DNA from: an uncultured Prosthecobacter sp.
Lineage (GTDB): Bacteria; Verrucomicrobiota; Verrucomicrobiia; Verrucomicrobiales; Verrucomicrobiaceae
Reading direction: 5' to 3'
Length of the DNA: 10,501 nt
Assembly (NCBI GenBank): GCA_947523045.1
Contig: CANNUR010000087.1
Span: 1-10,501, forward strand
Notes under the pieces: generated by a model
Seen by the model: the letters and a program-made list of their open reading frames with translations, nothing else
What the model was told of the DNA's origin: nothing
The model's database searches: none
Translations under genes and position numbers: made by a program
Part shown: positions 1 to 7,417 of the stretch, piece after piece
How positions within the stretch are numbered: position 1 is the first letter of the stretch
Layout: the number at the start of each line of letters is the position of its first letter

Positions 1-235
1 TGATGTGGAACCAGGAGGGTTTGGTCAGCAGCCAGTGCAGGCCGAGGATGTCGAGGCCGAACGACGAGGCGATGCGGCTCAGCCGCAGGGCGTCGGCCTC
101 GGTCAGTTCGCGCGGGTCCTCCTTGAGGGTGAAGGGGGCGAGTTCAAGGGCCTGGTAGCCGGCGGCGGCGGCGTCCTCGCAGACCTGTTCGAAGGGGCGG
201 CCGGGGTAGGTTTCGTTGCAGATGGCAAAGCGCAT
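1..235 (-). CDS. Sugar phosphate isomerase/epimerase family protein (TIM barrel), 3' end cut off by window edge
   Basis: Only the first 78 codons are present; the gene continues past base 1. The reading starts at the ATG at 235 with MRFAICNETYPGRPF and shows the alternating strand/helix start of a TIM barrel of the xylose isomerase-like (AP endonuclease 2) superfamily: first strand at residues 2-7, helix about 14-25, second strand with the motif ALELAPF (about 28-34), then the third strand ending GLHWLLTKPSWFH (about 64-77). The GLHWLL stretch is typical of isomerase/epimerase-like enzymes of Planctomycetes and Verrucomicrobia. No signal peptide, so cytoplasmic. It lies 49 bp downstream of the RraA gene on the same strand and is probably co-transcribed with it from the O1 region. 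The exact substrate is unknown; members isomerise sugars or act on 3-keto-glycosides. Family confidence is good, function confidence low. Confidence 0.75.
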   Translation of the reverse strand, partial: MRFAICNETYPGRPFEQVCEDAAAAGYQALELAPFTLKEDPRELTEADALRLSRIASSFGLDILGLHWLLTKPSWFHI

Positions 236-284
236 GGCGGTCAAGACTGGCCGGCAGCCCCGCCGAGTCAACCCGGCTTTTCCC

Positions 285-1025
285 CTACCACTCGCCCTGC
301 CCGCCAAACTTCGCCTTGGCGCGCCGGCCGAACTCCGCGCCCGCGGCATCGATGCGGGCCAGGATCGCCTCCGTGTCGAGCCCCAGCGTGCCGCGCGCAG
401 CCGGAATGACGGTCTCACACTCATTGGCATCCATGAAGCGCGCCGCCTCCAGCAGGCCCGACTCCTCGGCGGCGGGCACGACCAGAAAGCCGTGCTTGTC
501 GGCATGGATGAGGTCGCCTGGAGCCACCCGCCGGCCGAACACCTCAACCTCGCAGCCCCAGCGCACCGGATGCACGGCGGCATGCCCGACGCAGAGCCGG
601 CGCGCCAGCGCCTTGAAACCGGCGTCGGTCATCTCGTCGAGGTCGCGGATGGCGCCGTCGACGATCGTGCCGACGCAGCCGAGCGCCCGGTGGATGTTGC
701 TGTTCACCTCACCCCAGAACGAGCCGATGACGCGCGGCTTGTCGAGGTCCTGAACGACCACCACCTTGGGGCCGGGCACCGAGGCGACGTAGCGTCGGTA
801 CTCGCTCCAGGCCTGCGGATTCGCCTGCCGGTGCGCGGCGTTCGAGGGCTCGATGACGACCGTCACCGCATACCCCGCCATCGGCCCCATCTGCGGCATG
901 AAATCGCGGGTCTCCTCCAGGTTGAAGGCATCGGCACAGGCATCGCGGCGGGTGATCTGCTCCCAGCCGTTGTAAATCGTCGGCGTGTTCCAGCGCTTGA
1001 GCTGGTGAAGTTCGGCATCGGTCAT
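285..1025 (-). CDS. RraA-family protein, probable class II pyruvate aldolase / 2-oxo-acid decarboxylase
   Basis: The 246-residue protein matches the size and fold signature of the RraA / HMG (4-hydroxy-4-methyl-2-oxoglutarate) aldolase family. The active-site region is intact: GE at residues 105-106, then the helix with NIHRA, and the strand VDGAIRD at 122-128 with the substrate arginine R127 and the metal-binding aspartate D128. A later HADKHGFLVVP segment (174-184) is also family typical. No signal peptide is present, so the enzyme is cytoplasmic. Known members cleave or decarboxylate 4-hydroxy-2-oxo acids to give pyruvate; a role in the last step of sugar-acid breakdown is inferred from its neighbour, a sugar isomerase. 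The ATG at 1025 is chosen because the family N-terminus (helix, then TPTIYNG) follows directly. The operator-like palindrome O1 starts 32 bp upstream, which makes this the first gene of a regulated two-gene unit. RNase E inhibition, the function that named RraA, is unlikely here. Confidence 0.9.
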   Translation of the reverse strand: MTDAELHQLKRWNTPTIYNGWEQITRRDACADAFNLEETRDFMPQMGPMAGYAVTVVIEPSNAAHRQANPQAWSEYRRYVASVPGPKVVVVQDLDKPRVIGSFWGEVNSNIHRALGCVGTIVDGAIRDLDEMTDAGFKALARRLCVGHAAVHPVRWGCEVEVFGRRVAPGDLIHADKHGFLVVPAAEESGLLEAARFMDANECETVIPAARGTLGLDTEAILARIDAAGAEFGRRAKAKFGGQGEW

Positions 1026-1056
1026 GCGTGCAACAACGCGCTGGCGGGATCGGGTT

Positions 1057-1081
1057 TACTGGTTAAAAGTTTTGACCAGTT
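1057..1081 (-). promoter_or_regulatory. Operator-like palindrome O1 upstream of the RraA gene
   Basis: The plus strand reads ACTGGTTA (1058-1065), seven bases AAAGTTT, then TGACCAGT (1073-1080). Over 23 bp the site is self-complementary except for one position pair and the central base. The same arms and spacing occur at O2 (8664-8688) next to the regulator gene. A further half-site, ACCAG at 1084-1088, follows the right arm at a 9-bp offset. The TGGT/ACCA half-sites are those known for GntR-family operators of the FadR type. Its position 32 bp before the RraA start codon would let a bound repressor cover the promoter. No convincing -35/-10 pair could be read. Confidence 0.8.
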
Positions 1082-1182
1082 AAACCAGCCCGGACCCAAC
1101 CTGCATGGAACCGCTAAGAGCAAGAGGAGCTCGAAGAAGGCCAAGTGGGCCCATGTCCGTTGAACCACGCCACACCGGGCCT

Positions 1183-2079
1183 TCACAGCGCAGCGCGTTT
1201 CAGCACGGCATCGGCCGGTTCGGGCAGGGTCGCCGGCCCCTGCAGCAGGCCGAGCCCCTGCAGGAAGGCATCGGCCGCGCGCAGGGTGGCGGCGCGCCAG
1301 GGCTCCTTGTTGAAGAAGCTGTGCGCCTGGCCCTCGGCGATCCATAGCTCGGTCGTCGTGTTGCCCAGCTCGCGCAGTTTGGCCTGGGCGGCATCCCAGC
1401 CGGGTTTCCAGGTGTCCTTGTCGCCAAAGAAGGCGATGGCCGGCGCCAGATCCTTCTTCAAAAAGCGCAGCACATCGACCTCGGGGTCCTTGACGTCGTC
1501 GGGCGCGAAGGCCGGATTGAACCAGAGGTAGGCGACCACCGAGGTGTCGACGCCGGCCGGATCGGCAGGGTCGTCGAGGCCGGGTTGCAGGGTGGCCAGA
1601 GCCGAGATGTGGCCGCCGGCCGAACCACCCCCGGTGATGACGCGCGCCGGATCGACGCCAAGCGCCGGGGCCTGCTGCTTGAACCAGCGGATCGCGCTTT
1701 TGGCGTCGGTGATGCAGACGCGCTTGCGGGTCTCGCCCACCGGCAGGGCGGCGGCCTCGGCCTTGCTGAGCATGCGGTACTCGGCCGTGGCGCAGACCAG
1801 GCCGCGACGGGCAAAGTAGGCACAGGCGGCACGGAACTGCCCCAGACTACCGCCGCCCCAGCCGCCGCCATGAAACAGGATCAGTCCCGGCACCTTCGCC
1901 TTCGCCGGATCGTGGTTGGGCGGAAAATAGAGCTCCAACTGGCGCGGCTTGCCGGCCGAATGCTTGTAGATGCGCAATTCGCCCGCGGGGTCGTTGGCAC
2001 CGAGTCCCTTGCGGGCGGGTTCGGCGGCGAAAGCGGGCTGGAGCAGGGCGACAAGGGCAAGGCAAACAAGGGTGCGCAT
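1183..2079 (-). CDS. Secreted alpha/beta-hydrolase esterase (HSL / acetyl-esterase type)
   Basis: The 298-residue protein begins at the ATG at 2079 with a clear Sec signal peptide, MRTLVCLALVALLQPAFA, cleaved near residue 18; the open frame extends 80 codons further upstream, but that part has no coding character. Catalytic features of the hormone-sensitive-lipase-like esterases are complete: oxyanion-hole motif HGGGW at 70-74, nucleophile elbow GGSAGG with S153, acid D220 or D222 in FFGDKDTW, and H253 in QAHSFF. The family deacylates small esters, often acetyl groups on sugars. Expected location is periplasm or outside the cell. It starts 127 bp after the stop of the SGNH-DUF1080 gene on the same strand, so the two may form one unit. 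No Shine-Dalgarno sequence precedes the start. The natural substrate is unknown; a glycan deacetylase role is inferred from the surrounding secreted hydrolases. Confidence 0.9.
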   Translation of the reverse strand: MRTLVCLALVALLQPAFAAEPARKGLGANDPAGELRIYKHSAGKPRQLELYFPPNHDPAKAKVPGLILFHGGGWGGGSLGQFRAACAYFARRGLVCATAEYRMLSKAEAAALPVGETRKRVCITDAKSAIRWFKQQAPALGVDPARVITGGGSAGGHISALATLQPGLDDPADPAGVDTSVVAYLWFNPAFAPDDVKDPEVDVLRFLKKDLAPAIAFFGDKDTWKPGWDAAQAKLRELGNTTTELWIAEGQAHSFFNKEPWRAATLRAADAFLQGLGLLQGPATLPEPADAVLKRAAL

Positions 2080-2125
2080 GACCGCAGACAACGGCCGGCC
2101 GGTGCGAATGTTGCGACCCGGCTCA

Positions 2126-2206
2126 GCGGCCCGCGGCAAGCTCCTGCCAGGCCTTGGCCATGCACCGGCCAATTTCCTCCTGGGCGACGGTGTCGAACGT
2201 GAAACC
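2126..2206 (-). pseudogene. In-frame coding-like tail after the SGNH-DUF1080 stop; possible remnant of a lost gene's 3' end
   Basis: Directly after the TGA at 2207-2209, the same frame stays open for 27 codons and ends at a TGA at 2123-2125. The peptide runs GFTFDTVAQEEIGRCMAKAW and then QELAAGR. It looks like the amphipathic C-terminal helix of a real protein, and its third codon positions are mostly G or C, as in the neighbouring genes. The DUF1080 domain already ends normally before the TGA, so the tail is not needed to complete it. It may be a scar of a deleted gene, or a C-terminal extension lost by a nonsense mutation. I do not recognise the family. No start codon of its own gives a plausible gene. 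Confidence 0.4.
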
Positions 2207-3547
2207 TCAGGGCAGCCGGCGCAGCTGGATGCGGCGGTATTCCATCTGACCGCGATCGCCCTCCAGCCCGATCGACCCGGTGGCCGGCACGGCCAGATCC
2301 TCGACCAGCAGCTCGCCATTGCAGGTGGCGCGGGCGACCCCGCCCTTGACCGTCACTTCCAGGGCGTTCCAATCCTGCGGCTTGTAGTGCTTGAGCTCGA
2401 AGTACGGCCCGGCCAGCGGGTAGTCGCGGCACTGCAACTGCGGCTGGCGGAGGAAGACCCCGCTGTCGGCATTCGGCGTGGCGCGGAACTCCAGGCGCAG
2501 GATGAAATCGCCATCGAACTCGCGCGTCGTCCAGAGCTGCTGGATGCGGCGCCCCTCGGCCGGGGTGGTGACGACCAGGCGACCGTTGACCGCGCGGTAG
2601 CGGCCGTCCGGGCTGGCGGTCTGGCCGTCGAAGGCCGCGGCTTCCTTGACCTCGACAAATACTGGCGCATCCGGCCGCGGCTTGGCGGGCGCCTTGCGCG
2701 GCGGGGTGGGTCGCACGCCCCAGCCGGTGAGGTCGCGGCCGTTGAACAGGCTCTCAAAACCCGGCTCCGGCGTGAAGGCCTCGGCTTCAGTCTCGAGGAA
2801 CCCCAGTGTGGCGAAGATCGGGCGCAGCGCCGCCGCCCAGCGGGCATAACCGGCCGGATTGAGGTGCAGCAGGTCCTTGGCCCAGGCGGGATTCATGTCG
2901 CCGGTCTGCAGATCGGCAAACAGGGTCCAGGTGTCGAGCACAGTGACGCGGGCATCGCCCTTCACCGCCGCCTCGTAGAGCGCGTTGACCTGGCGGATCG
3001 TCTCCGCCGGCCGATTCTTGCTCGCCGAACTCGGGAACATCCGGCAGAGCACGATCGGCACCTGCGGCAGGCGGGCCTGGATGGCGGCGAGGATCTTTTG
3101 GAAATTGCGTCCGATCGCCGCCGGCTCGATGCCGACCTCAATGTCGTTCGTGCCAAGCAGCAGGACGATGGCGGACGGCTGCAGCGCCAGCACGTCCTCC
3201 TCGAGTCGAATCAGCATGCCGCGCGTTGTGTCGCCGCCGATGCCGCGGTTGGCGAGTTTCATGCCGGGAAAGAGGCCCTTGAATTCGGCACCCCAGCCCT
3301 GGGTGATGGAATCGCCGAGAAACACCACCGAGCCCTGATCCTTGGCCACCTCGCCGGCCCAGCGACTGCGCGCCTCCTGCCAGCGTTTGACGTAGGCTTC
3401 GTAGCGACGCAGCGCACCCTCGCCGGGCAGACCGGTTTCATCGGCCGGCAGGGCCTTGTCGGCGAGCAGCGGTGCGGCGGGTGACTGGGCCGCCAGCGGC
3501 AGAACGCTGGCGGTGAGAAGCAGGGCAACAGGAAGGAGACGTCGCAT
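2207..3547 (-). CDS. Secreted SGNH/GDSL hydrolase fused to DUF1080 (3-keto-disaccharide hydrolase-like) domain
   Basis: The 446-residue protein starts at the ATG at 3547 with a signal peptide ([20 protein letters not shown], cleavage near residue 20); 34 upstream open codons are arginine-rich and non-coding in appearance. Domain 1, about residues 45-250, is an SGNH hydrolase with all four blocks: GDSIT (nucleophile S80), NRGIGG (G103), GTND (N134) and DLLH (D225, H228). This type (platelet-activating-factor acetylhydrolase-like) removes acyl groups. A linker rich in Pro, Lys and Arg (280-293) interrupts the start of domain 2, DUF1080 (PF06439), which opens with [13 protein letters not shown] (264-276) and continues to the end with [16 protein letters not shown] and YFELKHY. 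DUF1080 is a laminarinase-like beta-sandwich that Pfam names 3-keto-disaccharide hydrolase. Both activities would act in the periplasm or outside on one glycan. The gene is divergent from the hydrolase at 3685. Confidence 0.9.
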   Translation of the reverse strand: MRRLLPVALLLTASVLPLAAQSPAAPLLADKALPADETGLPGEGALRRYEAYVKRWQEARSRWAGEVAKDQGSVVFLGDSITQGWGAEFKGLFPGMKLANRGIGGDTTRGMLIRLEEDVLALQPSAIVLLLGTNDIEVGIEPAAIGRNFQKILAAIQARLPQVPIVLCRMFPSSASKNRPAETIRQVNALYEAAVKGDARVTVLDTWTLFADLQTGDMNPAWAKDLLHLNPAGYARWAAALRPIFATLGFLETEAEAFTPEPGFESLFNGRDLTGWGVRPTPPRKAPAKPRPDAPVFVEVKEAAAFDGQTASPDGRYRAVNGRLVVTTPAEGRRIQQLWTTREFDGDFILRLEFRATPNADSGVFLRQPQLQCRDYPLAGPYFELKHYKPQDWNALEVTVKGGVARATCNGELLVEDLAVPATGSIGLEGDRGQMEYRRIQLRRLP

Positions 3548-3684
3548 GGTTGGAAGACAGCGCAACGTCGCCCGACGACCGCCCTTGCGGGGAATCGCGC
3601 CGCGGCGGTCCGAACGGCGGCGGTGGATTCGCCGCCAGCGCCGTTGCAAGGCCGACCCGCGCCATCGCGTTCGATTCCCCGCCC

Positions 3685-5004
3685 ATGCGTTTCTCCCTGT
3701 TTCTGCTCCCCTTCCTCGCCGGCCTGCTCTCCGCCCAGCAGGCTCCCTACGACCAGGCCCCGCCAGTCAAGCCGCCCTACCACCGGGTGCGCTACGAGGC
3801 CTCGACCGCACCCGGCGGCCTGATTTTCCCAGTGCAGTACACCGTCTGGATTCCCCCCGGTGTTGCCAGCCTGCGCGGCGTCATCGTCCACCAGCACGGC
3901 TGCGGCGAGGGCTCCTGCAAATCCGGCCAGACCGGCGCTTTTGATCTGCACTGGCAGGCGCTGGCGAAAAAGCACGGCTGCGCGCTGCTGTCGCCCTCCT
4001 ACGAGCAGCCCGACAAGGCTGACTGTCAAATGTGGTGCGACCCGCGCAACGGCTCCGGCGCCGCGTTCCAGAAGGCCCTGGCCGAGCTCGGCGCGCAGTG
4101 CGGGCATCCCGAACTCGCCACTGTGCCCTGGGCCCTCTGGGGTCACAGCGGTGGCGGCCACTGGGCCGGCGGCATGACCCTGCTGCACCCGGAGCGCGTC
4201 GCCGCCGCTTGGCTGCGTTCGGGCGTGCCCCTGCTCGAAGCCAACCCGGACCGCGCCACCATCAAGCCGCATGTCATTCCCGACGCCGCGCTCAGCGTGC
4301 CGGTCATGTGCAACCCAGGCACCAAGGAGGGCGTCAGCGTCAAGGAAGGCCGCTTCGCCGGCGTCTGGCCAGCCAACGAAACCTTTTTCAAGGCCATGCG
4401 CGGTCGCGGTGCGCTGATCGCGGTCGCCGTCGATCCGCTGACCAGCCACGAGTGCGGCAACCAGCGCTACCTGGCCATCCCCTGGCTCGATGCCTGCCTG
4501 TCGGCCCGCCTGCCAGCCAAGCCGGGCGAACCTCTGCACCCCATGCCGCTCGGCGACGCCTGGATGGCGCCGCTGCTGGCCACCGAAGCCGTGCCGCTGA
4601 CCCGTCTCGACGGCGATCCGCGCCTGGCGATCTGGCTGCCCAACGAGGCGGTGGCCAAACAATGGATGCAGTACGTCAAGGACACCCAGGTGACCGACAG
4701 CACCCCGCCGCCGGCACCGACGAACCTGCAGGTGCAGGCCAACATTTTGACTTGGGAAGCCGAGGCCGATCTGGAGAGCGGCTTAAGCCACTTCGTCATC
4801 GAGCGCGACGGCAAGCCGCTGGCAACCGTGCCCGAACAGCCGAAGAACCCGTTCGGTCGCCCGATCTTCCAGGGCCTGCAGTACAGCGACACCCCCGCCG
4901 CGCCGCTGGTGGAAATGAAATTCACCGACACCACCGCCAAGCCCGGCCAAAAGCACAGCTACCGTGTCATCGCCGTGAACACGCTGGGGTTGAAGTCGAA
5001 GTAA
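3685..5004 (+). CDS. Secreted alpha/beta hydrolase with C-terminal fibronectin III-like domain
   Basis: The 439-residue protein begins at the ATG at 3685 with a signal peptide, [17 protein letters not shown], cleaved near residue 17; the frame is open 45 codons upstream, but that part lacks coding character. The catalytic domain (about 45-330) has the oxyanion region [10 protein letters not shown] at 68-77, the nucleophile elbow GHSGGG with S155, and a candidate histidine H255 in LTSHECGN. It carries several cysteines (73, 78, 99, 114, 118, 139), which suits disulfide bonding in an exported protein. After a PPPAP linker (341-345), residues about 346-436 look like a fibronectin type III fold, with [14 protein letters not shown] and ending [12 protein letters not shown]. 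It is the only hydrolase gene on the plus strand here, 137 bp from the divergent SGNH-DUF1080 start. No operator of the O1/O2 type is present in that gap. Substrate unknown; esterase or peptidase activity is possible. Confidence 0.85.
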   Translation: MRFSLFLLPFLAGLLSAQQAPYDQAPPVKPPYHRVRYEASTAPGGLIFPVQYTVWIPPGVASLRGVIVHQHGCGEGSCKSGQTGAFDLHWQALAKKHGCALLSPSYEQPDKADCQMWCDPRNGSGAAFQKALAELGAQCGHPELATVPWALWGHSGGGHWAGGMTLLHPERVAAAWLRSGVPLLEANPDRATIKPHVIPDAALSVPVMCNPGTKEGVSVKEGRFAGVWPANETFFKAMRGRGALIAVAVDPLTSHECGNQRYLAIPWLDACLSARLPAKPGEPLHPMPLGDAWMAPLLATEAVPLTRLDGDPRLAIWLPNEAVAKQWMQYVKDTQVTDSTPPPAPTNLQVQANILTWEAEADLESGLSHFVIERDGKPLATVPEQPKNPFGRPIFQGLQYSDTPAAPLVEMKFTDTTAKPGQKHSYRVIAVNTLGLKSK

Positions 5005-5032
5005 ACGCGGCCCGGCACGAATGCTGGAAACC

Positions 5033-5053
5033 GGCAGGCGATAACCGCCTGTC
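5033..5053 (+). terminator. Candidate hairpin between the convergent hydrolase and phosphoesterase genes
   Basis: CAGGCG (5035-5040) and CGCCTG (5046-5051) form a six-pair stem around the loop ATAAC, extendable by a G-T and a G-C pair. It lies 28 bp after the stop codon at 5004, in the 70-bp gap between two convergent genes, where a terminator is expected. No T-run follows directly; four T occur about 14 bases further on, so intrinsic termination would be weak. Confidence 0.3.
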
Positions 5054-5074
5054 CCTCCGTCCTGTTTTCCAAAC

Positions 5075-6139
5075 TCACTGCCGCATGCGATACGGCAGGG
5101 AAAAGGCGTGTGCCGTCGCCTCGGGCACATGCCGGGTGGCTTCCACAAGCTGTTCCTTTGACACCTCCAGAGTCAGGATATCAACCCGGTCTTCCTGCGG
5201 CAGAATCCGCATGAGGCGCAGAACCGGCTGGCTCATGTAATCGCTCAGCAGGGCATGCACGACATGCCCGTCATCGGCGCGATCCTCGCGACGCAGGGAG
5301 GTGACACGGCTCTGGTCGCCGCTGAGGACAAAATGCAGGTTGGCATGCCGCCGGTACAGCTTGTCCCACATCTGCTGCCCGGTGTTGCCGTGGTCACCGT
5401 GGATCTTGCTCCAGTTCATCCGCCCTTTCGGATCATGGATGAACCCCTCCGCTGTTTTCGGCTTCTTCACAATGCCGAGATCCATGTGCGTGGTAATGAT
5501 GGCGCGCCGCCCGGTATGGCGTGCAAGCAGACCTCCGGCCCAGGCGAGCACGTCGTCAGGCGCATTGCATTCCAAACTCAGATGCAGAAAATCGAGGCCG
5601 CCGGCGCTGAAAATCTGCGCGCTGTTGACGTTGTCGCGCGAGACGTGGCGATCCGCGCGGTCGTGCTCGTAACTGCCCAGATACCAGGGTTCGCCGGCAA
5701 AGCTCGCCGCCGGAAAATGCTGCTGAAACAGACGCGCGTCGCCCCGGCTGGTCATGTCGTGATTGCCGACCGTCAGGGCAAAGGGCAGAACCCCGCGCAG
5801 GCGATTGAGCTGCTGCTTCGCCACCGCCCACTGCTCAGGCGTGTTGCGGTCGACGATGTCACCAACGTGGGTGACAAAAACCACATTCTGTTTCTGTCGA
5901 TTGGCGAGAATCCAGTCGATCTGGGCGGCAAGATTGACGTTGCTGACCGGCTCGGTGCTGTCGGGCGTGGCCTTGCAACCACGGCCGCGATAGGACTGCG
6001 TGTCGGGAATGACAACCAGGGTGAACGCGCCCTCCGGCAAAGGCGGCAGTGGCTGAGAACTGGAAACGGCGGGCATCTCTTGGGCGGCGAGAATCCCCGC
6101 GACTGCGGCGAAGAGTGAGAGAAAGCAAAAGCGTTGCAT
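5075..6139 (-). CDS. Secreted calcineurin-like metallophosphoesterase (DTQ subtype)
   Basis: The 354-residue protein starts at the ATG at 6139 with a signal peptide (MQRFCFLSLFAAVAGILAA, cleavage near 19). The metal-binding motifs of the calcineurin-like phosphoesterase fold follow in order: IPDTQ with D46 in place of the usual D-x-H, HVGD with D94, GNHD at 125-128 and TTHMD with H218. The last motif, usually G-H-x-H, is replaced by SGDQSR at 273-278, which I recall from other secreted bacterial proteins of this subtype, so it is probably a family trait rather than decay. Such proteins hydrolyse phosphate mono- or diesters; the substrate here is unknown. It lies 119 bp downstream of the sialidase-like gene on the same strand, with an inverted repeat (6207-6222) in between, so it may be co-transcribed or separately controlled. 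A palindrome TTGCATGCAA covers the start codon. No Shine-Dalgarno sequence is seen. Confidence 0.88.
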   Translation of the reverse strand: MQRFCFLSLFAAVAGILAAQEMPAVSSSQPLPPLPEGAFTLVVIPDTQSYRGRGCKATPDSTEPVSNVNLAAQIDWILANRQKQNVVFVTHVGDIVDRNTPEQWAVAKQQLNRLRGVLPFALTVGNHDMTSRGDARLFQQHFPAASFAGEPWYLGSYEHDRADRHVSRDNVNSAQIFSAGGLDFLHLSLECNAPDDVLAWAGGLLARHTGRRAIITTHMDLGIVKKPKTAEGFIHDPKGRMNWSKIHGDHGNTGQQMWDKLYRRHANLHFVLSGDQSRVTSLRREDRADDGHVVHALLSDYMSQPVLRLMRILPQEDRVDILTLEVSKEQLVEATRHVPEATAHAFSLPYRMRQ

Positions 6140-6206
6140 GCAAGCAACCAACGCGCGCTGGCTCCACCACCACACAAGGAGAGGATGCTTTTCGGGAATC
6201 AAGTCG

Positions 6207-6222
6207 TCCCCAGACTTGGGGA
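6207..6222. repeat. Short perfect inverted repeat between the sialidase-like and phosphoesterase genes
   Basis: TCCCCA, four bases GACT, then TGGGGA form perfect 6-bp arms in the 119-bp gap. On the minus strand no T-run follows it, which argues against a simple terminator. It lies 68 bp before the phosphoesterase start codon, so it could be a protein-binding site. It is unrelated in sequence to the O1/O2 operators. Confidence 0.3.
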
Positions 6223-6258
6223 GGTTACGTCGTTCCGTTCCCTGAAACCTGCAGGCCC

Positions 6259-7383
6259 TCATTTCCCGGCCAGAGCATCCAGTTCAGCCAGGGTCAGACG
6301 CAGGCTGACGACCGAATGTTTCTCCGGACCGGGACGGTACTTGAGATAGGTGGTGATCAGCAGGTTGCCATCGGCAAGGCGTTCGACGCCGGGGTAGCCG
6401 CAGTCGCCGACGCGGCTGGCGTGGCTGTGCAGGAGTTTGACGCGGTACTGGCCGGGGCGACCGCGCTTGAGGTCGTCGTAGCTGCCGACCCAGGCGACGA
6501 AATGCCCCTTGGTCGGGCTGCCCGGGGCCTGGTCACGGAAGGCGAAGAGCCAGCGGCCATCGCCGGTGGCCACGCCGATGTGGCGATCGCCCGTCAAACC
6601 CCAGCTGGTGTCGACCGGCCGGCTCCAGGTCGCGCCTTCATCGGTCGAAAACATCATGAGGCTGCGTCCCTGGTGGGTGTTTTCGCGCATCAGGCAGCAG
6701 AGTTCGCTGCCGTCGGGCGAGCGAAAGACAAAGGGTTCGCAGGGGTTCTTGCCCTCGACCGCGGCGACGACGCGCGGTTCCGACCAGGTGAAGCCGCCGT
6801 CGGCAGTGATCGTCTGCAGCACCTCGAGCGGCGCCTTGTCGGCCCCGCCGGGCCCCTTGTGGTAGAGGCCGAGGTAGCGGCCATCCTTGAGCTGTACCAG
6901 GCTGCTGAAGGTCATCACGCAGGGGAAGTTCAGCGGCGGCATCTCGCGCCAGGTTTTGCCGTCGTCCTCGCTGAGGATGGAGGGCATGCCGGGACCGCCG
7001 CGCTTGCCGAGGGCGGCCGACCAGACCCACAGGCGCGCCTTGCCGTCGGGACCGACCAACCGGTAGATGCTCGGGCAGTTCTGATGGGTGGCGAAGCCGG
7101 GCGGCAGCTGCGCATCGAGGCGTGTCCAGGTGCGGCCGCCGTCGTCGCTACGCGCCATCGGACCGGCAGCACCACCGTGGTTGATGCACCAGACGCAGAA
7201 GATCGTGCGACCATCGGGCAAGGTCACGGTGGTGGGATGGCCCTGATACACCTCGGGCGTGCCCTGGGCGATGACGACATGGCGGGCGGTGTCGCCGGAG
7301 AGATCGAGCAGCGGCAGGTCGGGACCTTCCTCGGCAGCCGCGCTGAGGGTGAAGGCAAGCAGGGCCAGTGGGGCAAATTTCAT
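6259..7383 (-). CDS. Secreted sialidase-like BNR beta-propeller protein (first of a tandem pair)
   Basis: The 374-residue protein starts at the ATG at 7383 with a signal peptide, [17 protein letters not shown], cleaved near residue 17. Four Asp boxes mark a six-bladed sialidase propeller (BNR_2 type): SDDGGRTW (79-86), SEDDGKTW (138-145), TADGGFTW (193-200) and STDEGATW (246-253). The first blade reads [19 protein letters not shown] (47-65), where true sialidases carry the R-I-P motif, so the first arginine of the carboxylate-binding triad is missing. Many verrucomicrobial and planctomycetal relatives with the HPT form are annotated as exo-alpha-sialidase by domain only. The product is therefore a probable glycan-binding or glycan-cleaving propeller of unproven specificity. 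It begins 34 bp after the stop of the upstream sialidase-like gene on the same strand, which suggests one transcript running from the O2 region. No Shine-Dalgarno sequence is seen. Confidence 0.85.
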   Translation of the reverse strand: MKFAPLALLAFTLSAAAEEGPDLPLLDLSGDTARHVVIAQGTPEVYQGHPTTVTLPDGRTIFCVWCINHGGAAGPMARSDDGGRTWTRLDAQLPPGFATHQNCPSIYRLVGPDGKARLWVWSAALGKRGGPGMPSILSEDDGKTWREMPPLNFPCVMTFSSLVQLKDGRYLGLYHKGPGGADKAPLEVLQTITADGGFTWSEPRVVAAVEGKNPCEPFVFRSPDGSELCCLMRENTHQGRSLMMFSTDEGATWSRPVDTSWGLTGDRHIGVATGDGRWLFAFRDQAPGSPTKGHFVAWVGSYDDLKRGRPGQYRVKLLHSHASRVGDCGYPGVERLADGNLLITTYLKYRPGPEKHSVVSLRLTLAELDALAGK

Positions 7384-7417
7384 GGTGAGCTAGGGTGGTG
7401 AAAAGGCAGGGTGATCG

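Noticed and set aside
237..250. GGTCAAGACTGG just upstream of the isomerase start as a third operator
   Set aside because: Only a short partial palindrome; arms and spacing do not match O1 and O2, and it is only a few bases from the start codon.
1970..3484. Long plus-strand open frame (504 codons) opposite the SGNH-DUF1080 and esterase genes
   Set aside because: It is antisense to two well-supported genes, has no recognisable motif and is explained by high GC at codon positions.
3616..3636. GC-rich hairpin (GGCGGCG / CGCCGCC) in the divergent gap
   Set aside because: Such repeats are expected by chance in GC-rich DNA, and it has no T-run or matching copy elsewhere.
3259..4662. Minus-strand open frame (467 codons) across the SGNH start and the plus-strand hydrolase
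   Set aside because: It overlaps genes with intact catalytic motifs and signal peptides; its sequence is low-complexity and resembles no family.
6248..6255. CCTGCAGG palindrome near the end of the second sialidase-like gene
   Set aside because: A single 8-bp palindrome without repeat or context is likely chance.
6049..7401. Plus-strand open frame (450 codons) opposite the second sialidase-like gene
   Set aside because: Mirror frame of a GC-rich gene with four Asp boxes on the other strand; no domain seen.
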